Positions 42,976 through 51,208 of a DNA stretch of 64,000 nt are shown in pieces. The DNA comes from Actinomycetota bacterium (GTDB taxonomy: Bacteria; Actinomycetota; CADDZG01; JAHWKV01). The stretch covers positions 153,268-217,267 of the forward strand of contig JAUJPC010000004.1 in the NCBI GenBank assembly GCA_030447305.1, read 5' to 3'. The translations under genes were made by a program, and so were the position numbers. How positions within the stretch are numbered: position 1 is the first letter of the stretch; the number at the start of each line of letters is the position of its first letter. The notes under the pieces are model-generated. The model ran no database searches and was not told the origin of the DNA. It was given only the letters and a program-made list of their open reading frames with translations.

Positions 42976-44271
42976 ATGAGCGCTTCAGGCCAGGTTTCGG
43001 CGAGCCGTCACCTCAGGCAGGGTCGGGGAAAAGCGCGCCGTCTTGCGTCCAATCTGTTGTCGGGATACTGGTTCATTCCTGCGACCACTGTGCTGGTCGC
43101 CGCCGCCCTGGGCCTGTGGCTGCTAGAGGTGGACGAAAGGCTCCGGGCTGAGGGCAGCGCCCCGGGCTTCACCGGAGGTCCGGAGAGCGCCCGGGAATTA
43201 CTGTCCACGATCGCCCAGTCAACGCTGACGCTGACGGCTCTGGTCTTCTCCGTCACGATCGTCGTCCTGCAACTGGTGAGCAGCCAGTTCTCTCCACGGG
43301 TGTTACGTACATTTCTGCGTGATCCCCGCACTCAGCTAACACTCGGGGTCTTCCTGGCCACCTTTGTCTACGCACTGCTGGTTCTGAGAGAAGTTCGAAG
43401 TGGAAACGGGGCCGAACCTCGGCAGGTGCCGGGAATCTCGGTTGCTGTGTCCTTCGGGTTCGTCATCGCCTCGGTGGGCTTCTTCGTCGAATACATCCAT
43501 AACATCGCTAACTCCATTCGAGTTATCGAGATCATCAACCGAATTAGCGACGGGACCATCGAAGCGGTCAACCGGGTTCACCCGGAACATGAATCACATC
43601 ACAACGAAGCTTCACCCGCCAAGGAAACTGTGAGCCGCACCATCCCGGCCGCGACCAGCGGTGTGGTCGTCTCGGTAAACCTGGAACGCCTGTCCCGGAC
43701 GGCCCAAAAAGCCGATTCGGTTCTGCAGGTTCTGCTCTCTCCGGGAGAGTTTGTGGCGGAGGGCATGCCCATTGTCGCGATTCACGGCACGGGGGAGGTC
43801 GACGACCGGCGCGTGCGAGGGGCGGTGGTTCTCCATAAAGAACGGGATCTTGACGAGGACCCGGCGTTCGGCTTCCGCCAGCTAATCGACATCGCGGAAC
43901 GAGCCTTGTCACCGGCGGTCAACGATCCGACCACGGCGACCCAATGCCTCGATCACTTGCATCGCCTTCTGCGATACATGGTCACCCGTCCCTTGTTGGC
44001 GCGCATAGGTTACGGCACGGACGGAGCGGTACGGGCCGTCGCCCCACAGCTGGGATGGGACGACTACGTGCGATTGGCTCTTGACGAGATCCGCCAGTGG
44101 GGATCCGACTCAATTCAGGTCCATCAACGCATTGGCACACTTCTGGGCGATCTTATGAGCGTTGCTCCACCCGAACGAACTCCGGTGCTGAAAGAGCAAC
44201 AGCGCTTTCATGAAAGCGCAGTGGCCGATTCCGACCCCAGTGGCGCTCTGAAAAACCGTCGCACCATTTGA
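42976..44271 (+). CDS. DUF2254 membrane protein
   Basis: The 431-residue product has four membrane segments in the first 185 residues (ATTVLVAAALGLWLLEV near 35, LVFSVTIVVLQLVSSQFSPR near 92) and a cytoplasmic C-terminal domain with FGFRQLIDIAERALSPAVNDPTT near 295 (given in part), the hallmark of DUF2254. Function is unknown. It lies 79 bases after the PRC-barrel gene on the same strand and converges on the STAS gene. Confidence 0.9.
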   Translation: MSASGQVSASRHLRQGRGKARRLASNLLSGYWFIPATTVLVAAALGLWLLEVDERLRAEGSAPGFTGGPESARELLSTIAQSTLTLTALVFSVTIVVLQLVSSQFSPRVLRTFLRDPRTQLTLGVFLATFVYALLVLREVRSGNGAEPRQVPGISVAVSFGFVIASVGFFVEYIHNIANSIRVIEIINRISDGTIEAVNRVHPEHESHHNEASPAKETVSRTIPAATSGVVVSVNLERLSRTAQKADSVLQVLLSPGEFVAEGMPIVAIHGTGEVDDRRVRGAVVLHKERDLDEDPAFGFRQLIDIAERALSPAVNDPTTATQCLDHLHRLLRYMVTRPLLARIGYGTDGAVRAVAPQLGWDDYVRLALDEIRQWGSDSIQVHQRIGTLLGDLMSVAPPERTPVLKEQQRFHESAVADSDPSGALKNRRTI

Positions 44272-44277
44272 GCCGTA

Positions 44278-44676
44278 TTATTCAGTGGCGACTGGCTTGG
44301 TAGATTGCCAATGTTGGATCACGGCCTCCATATCGGTGATGTCGAAGACCCTCCGCACCATGCCCCGTGTATTTTCAACGCGAAGCTTCCAGGCGCCCCT
44401 GCCGGCACGCCGAGCAGCTCTTGCCAGGACCTTCAAACCGCCGGCGTCGAGAAACGCAGTTTGCGCCAGGTCGATAATTACTTCGGCGGGACCCGACATT
44501 TCCTCCCGGTGAATACTTCGTTCAAGGACATGCGCGGAAGCGAAATCCACCTCTCCGCCCACCAGCAGACGGACCGTGGAGCCACTCCTGAGTGGAGTAA
44601 CCACCACCTGGTCCGGAGCCGTCAATTCGGGCGGTGACAATGATTCGATCTTGACCTCAACTTCGCGTGTCGGCAT
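44278..44676 (-). CDS. STAS-domain protein with Ser-to-Ala change (132 aa)
   Basis: Residues 28-130 form a STAS domain: VRLLVGGEVDFASAHVLER near 35 and VIIDLAQTAFLDAGGLKVLARA near 66 (in part). The phospho-acceptor position of SpoIIAA-type proteins (DSSG) reads DAGG here, so it cannot be phosphorylated there. It may act as a constitutively active antagonist or in another STAS role. It is the second such protein in the region. The adjacent DUF2254 gene converges on it, 6 bases away. Confidence 0.85.
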   Translation of the reverse strand: MPTREVEVKIESLSPPELTAPDQVVVTPLRSGSTVRLLVGGEVDFASAHVLERSIHREEMSGPAEVIIDLAQTAFLDAGGLKVLARAARRAGRGAWKLRVENTRGMVRRVFDITDMEAVIQHWQSTKPVATE

Positions 44677-44889
44677 CCGGTGCTCCTCTCAGCCGTGGCG
44701 ATACGACTGTATGCCTCTTTTCGCCTCTTGCATCCTCAACTGTTGCTCGGCCGACAGAGCTACTTGGTGAACCCATGACAGCGCGCGCGGCCTAAGCCCC
44801 GTAGATAACCGCGATTTCTCGTCCGACACCATCTCGGCCCTTCGCCTCCTCACCAACAGCGTTTATGTGTAATAGAAGCCATGGAGGTG

Positions 44890-44905
44890 TGTCTGCAAGA
44901 CGACA
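44890..44905. promoter_or_regulatory. Crp/Fnr-like operator copy 5 (one mismatch)
   Basis: TGTCTGCAAGACGACA has a perfect right half and one change in the left half. It lies 120 bases before a small membrane-protein gene at 45026 and 214 bases before the divergent STAS gene. Confidence 0.5.
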
Positions 44906-45025
44906 ATGTCTTCCGGGTCGAGGTTGACCAGGGTAGTTGCCTAATCGTTGGTGCGTTGAACGTCAACTCTGATGTCGTAACGGCCTTGTGCGGGTGGCCC
45001 ACATCAGTAAATGCGAGGAGTAAGC

Positions 45026-45184
45026 ATGATCTGCAGAAGGGACTTTCCGTGGGAGCACAAGCTGTACCTCAGGAGAGGCTTAGCCCAGGAAGACGGCGTC
45101 GTTGGATGGCTAGTGATTCTCATCATCCTAGGAGTCATCTTCGTCATCTGGCTCGTTGTTCAGCTCTTGCAAGCCATTTTTTGA
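45026..45184 (+). CDS. Tiny single-span membrane protein (52 aa)
   Basis: The ATG is preceded by GCGAGGAG with 5 bases spacing. The product begins MICRRDFPWEHKLYLRRG, a basic cytoplasmic head, then one membrane helix (VVGWLVILIILGVIFVIWLV, residues 25-44) and ends QLLQAIF. The positive-inside head, clean helix and good ribosome site favour a real gene. No family recognised. Palindrome copy 5 lies upstream. Confidence 0.6.
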   Translation: MICRRDFPWEHKLYLRRGLAQEDGVVGWLVILIILGVIFVIWLVVQLLQAIF

Positions 45185-45379
45185 CGACTTCATGCATGGC
45201 AGCTAACCCGTCCGACTCCCCCACGACCATCTTGAAATCCCCTTGCCGACTCCGTCATCCGGACAATCCAATCTGCAAGGTCCCCCGCTGGCCGGGGAGT
45301 ACTTTGCTCACCTCGAGCAAGTCATCCGACAGCCACCGCTGCTCCGACTCTAAAGCGCCGATTCGGTACGAGACCATGA

Positions 45380-45500
45380 ATGGTCCCGTGGATCATTTAT
45401 CTAGGAACAGCTCTAAGGGTCGTTCCTGGCAACGGCGGTGGCCACGGCACTGCTCGTCGCCCCGATCGCTTCCACCGGCTCCGCTGGCACAAGCCGATAA
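45380..45500 (+). other. Possible small membrane ORF broken by a frameshift
   Basis: MVPWIIYLGTAL is followed, one frame off, by FLATAVATALLVAPIAST and a stop at 45500. Joined, these would be a one-helix protein of about 40 residues. No ribosome site is clear. The rest of 45185-45750 shows nothing convincing. Confidence 0.25.
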
Positions 45501-45752
45501 GGCCAAGATGCTGGAGTAAACAAGAGGATGCCGCTGACCGGGCTGGCTGCTTGGCACTGTCCCTCTCGCCCGCTCTCGGTGTCCTCCTTATCTTCCCTTG
45601 GTTCGCCCGACCGCTCGGCGGAAGCTGGAGGACGAGAGTTGATGTGACCCGTTCCCTACGGGCGTTCAAATCAAATGCCGATTTCAACTTTCCTAGGTAG
45701 CGGGCCTTGAAACTGAAAGCCGAATGCATGTCTGCCCTTATCTCTAAGAAAA

Positions 45753-45768
45753 TGTCGTCTCTGCGACA
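45753..45768. promoter_or_regulatory. Crp/Fnr-like operator copy 6
   Basis: TGTCGTCTCTGCGACA, an exact match, lies 73 bases before the lipoprotein start at 45841. A -10-like GATAAC at 45795-45800 is 37 bases from the palindrome centre, near the position expected for activation. Confidence 0.68.
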
Positions 45769-45840
45769 AACGGCCCCTGACTGCTGCCTTCTTGGATAAC
45801 GAAGTAGACACCACGCTTAACACAACCCATGGAGGCTTTG

Positions 45841-46347
45841 ATGAAAGGTGCTCGGGTCCACCGCTCATTGAGTGATAGTCAAATGATCAGGCCGTCGAGC
45901 ACGTCTGGAGGGGGACGACTGCGCGCACCGAAGAGGCTGATCTTTCCGACTGTTTGCTGTCTACTGCTGGCTGCGTGCGCCGGCCCGACCGTCGACGACT
46001 CGACGACGGAAGAAGCGATACCTCCATGGATTGTGAGTGTCGAACCTCGCCCCGGGCAGGATAGCGCCCCCCTTAGCCGGGTGGAGGTAAAACATCGCGT
46101 GCAATCAGGCGGTGAATCGGTGCGCTTGGAGATCGACGGAACCGACGTCACGGCCTACTCCGACTTCGGCCGCGCCGACAACACCGGGGGCCCCGGGCGG
46201 CTGGTCTATGATCCTGAGACACCTCGAGTCCTCGTCCCGCTGGACCCGGGCGAGCACGAAGCCACTCTGAAGCGGGTCCAACTCATCGACGCGGGAGAGC
46301 GACACAGGGTGCTCGATACCTTTACCTGGTCCTTCACCATTCAGTGA
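45841..46347 (+). CDS. Small lipoprotein
   Basis: From the ATG at 45841 (GGAGG six bases before) the product has 168 residues. After a long basic N-region (about 33 residues), the lipoprotein signal reads FPTVCCLLLAAC with the lipid-bearing cysteine just before AGPTVDD. The mature part looks like one immunoglobulin-like beta sandwich (VEPRPGQDSAPLSRVEV, VRLEIDGTDVT, LDPGEHEATLKRV). It should be outside the membrane. Function is unknown. Its end overlaps the convergent channel-like gene by 7 bases. Confidence 0.75.
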   Translation: MKGARVHRSLSDSQMIRPSSTSGGGRLRAPKRLIFPTVCCLLLAACAGPTVDDSTTEEAIPPWIVSVEPRPGQDSAPLSRVEVKHRVQSGGESVRLEIDGTDVTAYSDFGRADNTGGPGRLVYDPETPRVLVPLDPGEHEATLKRVQLIDAGERHRVLDTFTWSFTIQ

Positions 46348-47039
46348 ACATTATTTCCCGGGTCTTCGGCCGCCTTGGATGACTTCCGTTCCATGTCGCC
46401 TTCAACGAAAAATGCCCCTAGAGTTGCGGCCAGAGCGGCGAAAACAATGACCGAGTACAGCCCCAATGCGACATTTATCAGCAGCACCACTGGAGAACGG
46501 CTGCCAACTGGTTCTCCGACGATGGTGGCGATTGCGACGTCGTACAAAGCTCTACCGTAATCTGGAAAGTCTCCAAACTCGAACGCAATCTGGCTGACCG
46601 CCAAGATGACAATCAGCGTCACCGCCGCCAACCATCCCAGCCGGCTGGAGAGGTTGGCGCGTGCTCCCCGGCCTGAGCGAACGCTGGAGGAGACAACCCG
46701 TCCAAGCCGTCCAATCTTAAGACGGGCAAGAACGCGAGCGAACCGAAGGAACGGTAACAGCAAAAACAGGAGCTGCCACCAGTTGCGCTTGAGGAACGCG
46801 GTGGTCGAGGGAGCGACCGTTGCCCTTACGACAAATTCGGCCGCGAAAGCCAACCACAGTATCCAGCTCGCGGCGGTGAATGCTAGACCCAGGGCTCCCC
46901 TGGGCTGGATCAACGTCTCTGCGAGGACGAGGAGCAGAAAGATCAGGCCGAGTGCAGTCATCGGCCCGTCCATGTGTTCAGCGATCCGCTGAGCTAGTGC
47001 CTCACGGTCGGTTGCCGGCTTATCGCGCAGGTTCAGCAT
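46341..47039 (-). CDS. Ion-channel-like membrane protein without a K+ filter
   Basis: The ATG at 47039 follows AGAGGAGG, giving about 232 residues. It has a voltage-gated-channel-like layout: several membrane helices, an arginine-rich stretch (LLPFLRFARVLARLKIGRLGR start given) and a last helix pair. Where potassium channels have TVGYGD the sequence reads ATIVGEPVGS. Such actinobacterial relatives are known but unstudied. It probably conducts another ion or none. It shares a divergent promoter region with the AI-2E-family gene, with palindrome copy 7 between. Confidence 0.75.
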   Translation of the reverse strand: MLNLRDKPATDREALAQRIAEHMDGPMTALGLIFLLLVLAETLIQPRGALGLAFTAASWILWLAFAAEFVVRATVAPSTTAFLKRNWWQLLFLLLPFLRFARVLARLKIGRLGRVVSSSVRSGRGARANLSSRLGWLAAVTLIVILAVSQIAFEFGDFPDYGRALYDVAIATIVGEPVGSRSPVVLLINVALGLYSVIVFAALAATLGAFFVEGDMERKSSKAAEDPGNNVH

Positions 47040-47095
47040 TCGACCTCCTCTAACCAGTCCGGCCCTTCTTGCAAACTGATCAGCTTTCTCGGGAC

Positions 47096-47111
47096 TGTCG
47101 TCTGGACGACA
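47096..47111. promoter_or_regulatory. Crp/Fnr-like operator copy 7, divergent promoter
   Basis: TGTCGTCTGGACGACA, an exact match (symmetry extends to TGTCGTC-N2-GACGACA), lies 57 bases before the channel-like gene on the minus strand and 42 bases before the AI-2E-family gene on the plus strand. Confidence 0.7.
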
Positions 47112-47152
47112 TTCGGGCATCCCTAGAGTGATCGCCCGGGAAGAGCAGGGCC

Positions 47153-48394
47153 ATGTCGCCTCGAGAGTTCACCGCCTTGGCGCCTCGAGACGGTCCAACG
47201 GAGCGCCACCAAACTAAATCCATCAAAGAAGCCGCGGCTCAGTATGACGGTGAGCCGCGTGCACGCCGCGGTGGTCAACATCCCGTTCCGGCTTGGCTCG
47301 ACGCGGCTGCCCAGTACACCTGGCGCTGGCTGCTCATCTCTGTGGCCGTACTGTGCGCTCTGTGGCTAGTAGGTAGGTTGCGACTGGTCCTCATACCGTG
47401 CCTGGCGGCGCTCTTGATCTCGACTTTGCTCGTTCCTCCCTTTCGATTTCTAAGATCCAAAGGGCTCCCCCGCCTGCCGTCCGCGCTTGTAGTCTTCTTT
47501 CTGCCTTCGTTGCTGATGTTCTTGCTCATCAAGACGGCGGGCCCAGGGCTGATAGACCAGTTCAATCAACTCGGCCCGGCGCTGGGGAAAGCGATCGATG
47601 CGGCACAGAGCTGGGTTTCCGAGCGACTTCCCGATCTACAGGGTGAGTCTGCGAGATTGGGAGGTCGCCTACGGGAGCAGCTCACTAAGAATGCGTCCCA
47701 GATAACGGCCAGCCTGATTGCCGGCGCTTCCATGGCGGTTGAGGTGGTCGCCGGAATCCTGCTCACCCTCACACTGCTGTTCTTCTTCGTCAAGGACGGT
47801 GACACCCTGGCCAGAGCGATCGTACGTCCCCTTCCGCCCGAGTTGGGCGCACAGGCACGAACCGTAGGCGCGATCATCTGGTCCACCCTTACTGCCTACG
47901 TTCGAGGAGTCGCAGTCATAGGAGCGGTCAACGGCCTGGCGGTCGGCATAGCTCTGATGATCCTGGACGTTCCCCTTGCCGGTCCCCTGATGGTCCTTAC
48001 CTTCCTTGGGGCGTTCTTCCCTCTGGTCGGCGCCGTTCTTGCCGGCGTGGTCGCCGTGCTGATCGCGCTGGTGTCGGAGGGTGCAACCGATGCTCTTATC
48101 GTTGCCGGCGTCGTGCTGGTGGTGCAGCAACTGGAGGGTGACCTGGTCGCTCCTTTGGTCTTTTCCAAAGCGGTCAACCTGGACCCGGTGGCTGTGTTGG
48201 TAGCTCTCACGACGGGGGCTATTCTCGCCGGTGTAGTGGGCGCAGTGCTGGCGGTCCCCGTCGCAGCCTCGATAATGTCAAGCTTCGTCGCGTTGAGGAG
48301 GCAGGCTACCGAATCCAAAGCAACAACATTGGAACGACGAAAAGACCAGAATGCCGTTCGGGAGGGGAGTGGCCTGCCCGAGGCGAGCGCATAG
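47153..48394 (+). CDS. AI-2E family transporter-like membrane protein
   Basis: The 413-residue product has about eight membrane segments and the family's late motifs (VIGAVNGLAVGIALMILDVPLA near residue 265 in part, GAFFPLVGAVLAG near 290, and QQLEGDLVAPLVFSKAVNLDP near 327 in part). Members include TqsA/YdiK and sodium-proton antiporters, so the name does not prove autoinducer export. It ends 3 bases before mscS, so the two form an operon, possibly for osmotic or ion stress. Confidence 0.9.
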   Translation: MSPREFTALAPRDGPTERHQTKSIKEAAAQYDGEPRARRGGQHPVPAWLDAAAQYTWRWLLISVAVLCALWLVGRLRLVLIPCLAALLISTLLVPPFRFLRSKGLPRLPSALVVFFLPSLLMFLLIKTAGPGLIDQFNQLGPALGKAIDAAQSWVSERLPDLQGESARLGGRLREQLTKNASQITASLIAGASMAVEVVAGILLTLTLLFFFVKDGDTLARAIVRPLPPELGAQARTVGAIIWSTLTAYVRGVAVIGAVNGLAVGIALMILDVPLAGPLMVLTFLGAFFPLVGAVLAGVVAVLIALVSEGATDALIVAGVVLVVQQLEGDLVAPLVFSKAVNLDPVAVLVALTTGAILAGVVGAVLAVPVAASIMSSFVALRRQATESKATTLERRKDQNAVREGSGLPEASA

Positions 48395-48397
48395 CGC

Positions 48398-49300
48398 ATG
48401 CGCCGTTTCGTGGATTTATTGATAGACAACCAAACCGTTACGGGGCGCCTGGTAACGAGCGGCGTAATCGTGATCATTGCGATTCTCGTGGCGGCCGGCA
48501 TGCAGCGAGTTGTCTCTAGAAGACTTGACGATGCGCATAGTCGCTACTACTCGCGCAAAGCCGCACGCTTCACCGTTGCCATCAGCACGTTGCTTGCGCT
48601 TGCCATTCTTTGGAGGCCGTTCGCCGGTCGGGTGGCGGTGATACTCGGCTTTGCAGCCGCCGGGTTGACCTTTGCGATGCAGGAACTCATCGGCGCGTTG
48701 GCCGGGTGGTTCAACATCATCTCCGGACGAATATTCCGCGTCGGGGACCGCATACAAATGGGAGGTGTACGGGGAGACGTGATAGACGTCACTCCCCTTA
48801 GGACCAAGATCATAGAGATGGGCTCCGGTGAGCCGGACCAAAGCTGGGTCAAGGGCCGCCAGTACACCGGGAGGATCGTGACCGTATCCAATAAGGCGAC
48901 CTTCACTGAGCCGGTGTTCAACTACAGCGCGATGTTCGAGTTCATCTGGGAGGAGCTCACCCTTCCGATTCCGCACTGGAGTGACTGGGGCGTCGCCGAG
49001 GGGATCCTCCTTGAGGAGGCGCAAAAGACATCGCAGGCTGAAGGCGCCGAATCCATGATGAATCAGATGAGCCGCAAGTATCCGGTCCCTCGGGCGGAGG
49101 TCGAGCCCCGAGTATTTGTCAGAGCGACCGACAACTGGATGGAACTATCAGCTCGTTTCGTGATCCCGGTGCGCACGGCTCGAACGGTGAAGGACGAGAT
49201 GACTCGGAAGGTCATTCAAAGGCTGCGCGACGCAGGGATCGAGGTGGCTTCACAGACACAACATCTGACTGTGGAGATGGACGCACGGCGAGATCCCTAG
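48398..49300 (+). CDS. Small-conductance mechanosensitive channel (MscS family)
   Basis: The 300-residue product has two to three N-terminal membrane helices, the pore-lining TM3 (VILGFAAAGLTFAMQELIGALAGWFNI, near residue 78, in part) and the beta domain GRIFRVGDRIQMGGVRGDVIDVTPLRTKI (start given). MscS channels open under membrane tension to release solutes. The C-terminal domain is present but short. It follows the AI-2E-family gene by 3 bases and so shares palindrome copy 7 as likely control. Confidence 0.92.
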   Translation: MRRFVDLLIDNQTVTGRLVTSGVIVIIAILVAAGMQRVVSRRLDDAHSRYYSRKAARFTVAISTLLALAILWRPFAGRVAVILGFAAAGLTFAMQELIGALAGWFNIISGRIFRVGDRIQMGGVRGDVIDVTPLRTKIIEMGSGEPDQSWVKGRQYTGRIVTVSNKATFTEPVFNYSAMFEFIWEELTLPIPHWSDWGVAEGILLEEAQKTSQAEGAESMMNQMSRKYPVPRAEVEPRVFVRATDNWMELSARFVIPVRTARTVKDEMTRKVIQRLRDAGIEVASQTQHLTVEMDARRDP

Positions 49301-49439
49301 TCGATTCCGTCTCAACCACAGGGGCAACAAGCAAATGTGACTTCGCTCAACAAGCGGGAGAAAGAAAGGATAAGGCGGCGCGGGAGCACGCCGCCAAATC
49401 CCTTCAGTCCCTCATTGACTACTTCTTATCTGGGTGCTC

Positions 49440-50045
49440 TCACCTGGCATTGCCGAAGACACGACTTCCATCGGTCCACTCGGACCTCGTCACCTTGCCG
49501 TCGTTGTCACTGTCATAGAGCTCGAAGTACGCGGTCTTGAACGTCTCCCTATCCAGGGTCTCGGCACTCCATGATTCGCCTAGAAGCGAGGTGTCAAATG
49601 ACTCCGATACCTCGTCGGCATCGAGCTCCGAGTCTCCATCGTTGTCCCAATCACCAAAGACGCCAAAGTCGGCGTTGGTCGGATACCAAAGCTCCGTGGA
49701 GTCCTCCCATTCCTTCTCAGAAACCTTCCCGTTGTCGTCCATGTCCCAACTCTTGAAGGCGTTTCCGGCTATTTCGTCTTTGTCGAGTTCGGAGTCCCGG
49801 TCGATGTCTCAAGCAGTAAAGACGCCGGCATCGTCCTGCCACTCTGCAACCTCGTCGGCGTCCAGATAGGAATCACCGTTGGCATCCATGTTCGCAAAAT
49901 CGTCGTCCCCGGAGGTTTCGGCAGCCTCCGGCTGACCGGCACCAGCAGCGCTGTCGTCATCATCGTTCTCGTCCTCTCCGCACGCCGACAGAACCGTGGC
50001 CATCACCAGCGCTCCGACCAACATGACGGCGCGCGCCCGGCGCAT
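49440..50045 (-). pseudogene. EF-hand lipoprotein interrupted by an in-frame TGA
   Basis: One frame codes a lipoprotein (VMATVLSACGED lipobox) with five EF-hand-like loops: DANGDSYLDADE, DIDRDSELDKDE, DMDDNGKVSEKE, DNDGDSELDADE and DSDNDGKVTRSE. A TGA at 49809-49811 splits it after GVFTA, just before DIDRDS. The second half repeats this pattern as GVFGDWDNDG, so the stop most likely replaced a TGG tryptophan codon by one base. No frameshift is involved. Whole length would be 201 residues. Either a nonsense mutation, readthrough or base-call error. Confidence 0.8.
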
Positions 50046-50147
50046 CCGTCGATCGCTGGAGAGCGCGCGGAGCGGCCAAGAGTTCCAGCAGTTTCGTCGT
50101 TTTTTACGTGCGGTTCATACCCCGGTGGCGCTGTGGTAACTGTGAAC

Positions 50148-50163
50148 AGTCGGGCAACCGACA
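50148..50163. promoter_or_regulatory. Crp/Fnr-like operator copy 8 (one mismatch)
   Basis: AGTCGGGCAACCGACA differs only at the first base. It lies 103 bases before the EF-hand lipoprotein start on the minus strand. The surrounding 325-base gap (50046-50369) has no gene. Confidence 0.55.
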
Positions 50164-50369
50164 CTCAAAGATGGCGGTACGAGACACACCCTCCGTTGGC
50201 GGCCGCCGCTTTGAAGGCAGACCCGGGGAGCCGCTTTCGTAGCGGCGGACGCAGATTCACCAGCGGGGATGGACTAAAGACTCGTACTGGACTTTGTAAC
50301 AGAAAGAGTCGGTGCGAGCGATCCGGTGCAGGGCAATGCCAGCCGCCCGCTGGGGCGATCGGAAAGGTG

Positions 50370-50946
50370 TTACTCAGTCTTCTGAAACAGAATCCAATCG
50401 CCGTCTGAAGTGATAACGGTGCGGTACTTGGCCCACTCCGGGGGCACGTTGGGCCCCGGCCAGGCGTAGTAAGTGTCGTCGGAGCCGGTCCCGGGTCCTT
50501 CCGGCTCCGTCACAGGCTGTACTGCTGGATCGGTAAGGCGATCTCGACGAGGTTTGCCAAGATTCTGTCGCCGGCTCGCTCGCGCGCCTTCCAGTATTTT
50601 GCCGGTTGAGCGCCGGGCCCGGCTGACTCCTCGGTATGGCTGTATTGAAAAGATCCATCCGAGCCCAGAGCAATATGCTCGAGCAAGGCGTAGTCACAAT
50701 CCAGGGCTGCATCGATAATGCTGTTGCGGGTTCTAGCGACCTGCTCTGGAACCTTGGCGGCTGGCGGTACCTCCACCGAAATCCTGGAGGCTGAGCAGTC
50801 TTCGACCGCGTTGCTGACCTTTTCCTCTGGAGTCAATCCATCGTTTTGGCTATCTGCCGCCACTTCATCGGAGGGCGCCTGACGCAGGCCCCCGTCAGGA
50901 GAAATGGCAGCGAGCAAAGCCGGATGGATTTACGGAAATGAGTCAT
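50370..50946 (-). pseudogene. Lipoprotein gene with two frameshifts
   Basis: The ATG at 50946 opens MTHFRKSIRL and a lipobox FLLTGAC. Just after, in a GGGGG run near 50895, the frame must change to read RQAPSDEVAADSQNDGL, VEVPPAAKVPEQVARTRNS and KYWKARERAGDRIL. Near 50530 it must change again to read DPAVQPVTEPEG, DDTYYAWPGPNVPPEWAKY and GDWILFQKTE before a stop at 50370. Composition is consistent across the pieces. I do not recognise the family; it would be an exported lipoprotein of about 190 residues. Confidence 0.65.
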
Positions 50947-51016
50947 AAGCCTCCCACCGTTCGAAATCGAGTTCTATCTCCTCGGATTCCCAATAGGTAT
51001 GGAACCGCCGGAACTT

Positions 51017-51032
51017 AGTCGATCAGACGACA
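51017..51032. promoter_or_regulatory. Crp/Fnr-like operator copy 9 (one mismatch)
   Basis: AGTCGATCAGACGACA differs only at the first base. It lies 71 bases before the broken lipoprotein gene (start 50946), a distance like that of copy 6 to its gene. Confidence 0.55.
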
Positions 51033-51208
51033 ATCACAAGAGCATGTTGTCGGAAAGTGAACTCGCACAACCAGTGGGTTCCAAAAACTCAGCGAGGCTG
51101 GCCCGATTCGATCATGTCGCCAGGTCCTCCCTCGACTCGAAAGAACTTTTGCCGGTTCGTAAGCAACCTTCGACGGCGTTGGGCAAGTCCGAGAGCCTCA
51201 CAAACTGG

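Noticed and set aside
44881..45519. 212-codon plus-strand frame
   Set aside because: Its composition is random and it overlaps the better supported 52-residue gene at 45026 in another frame.
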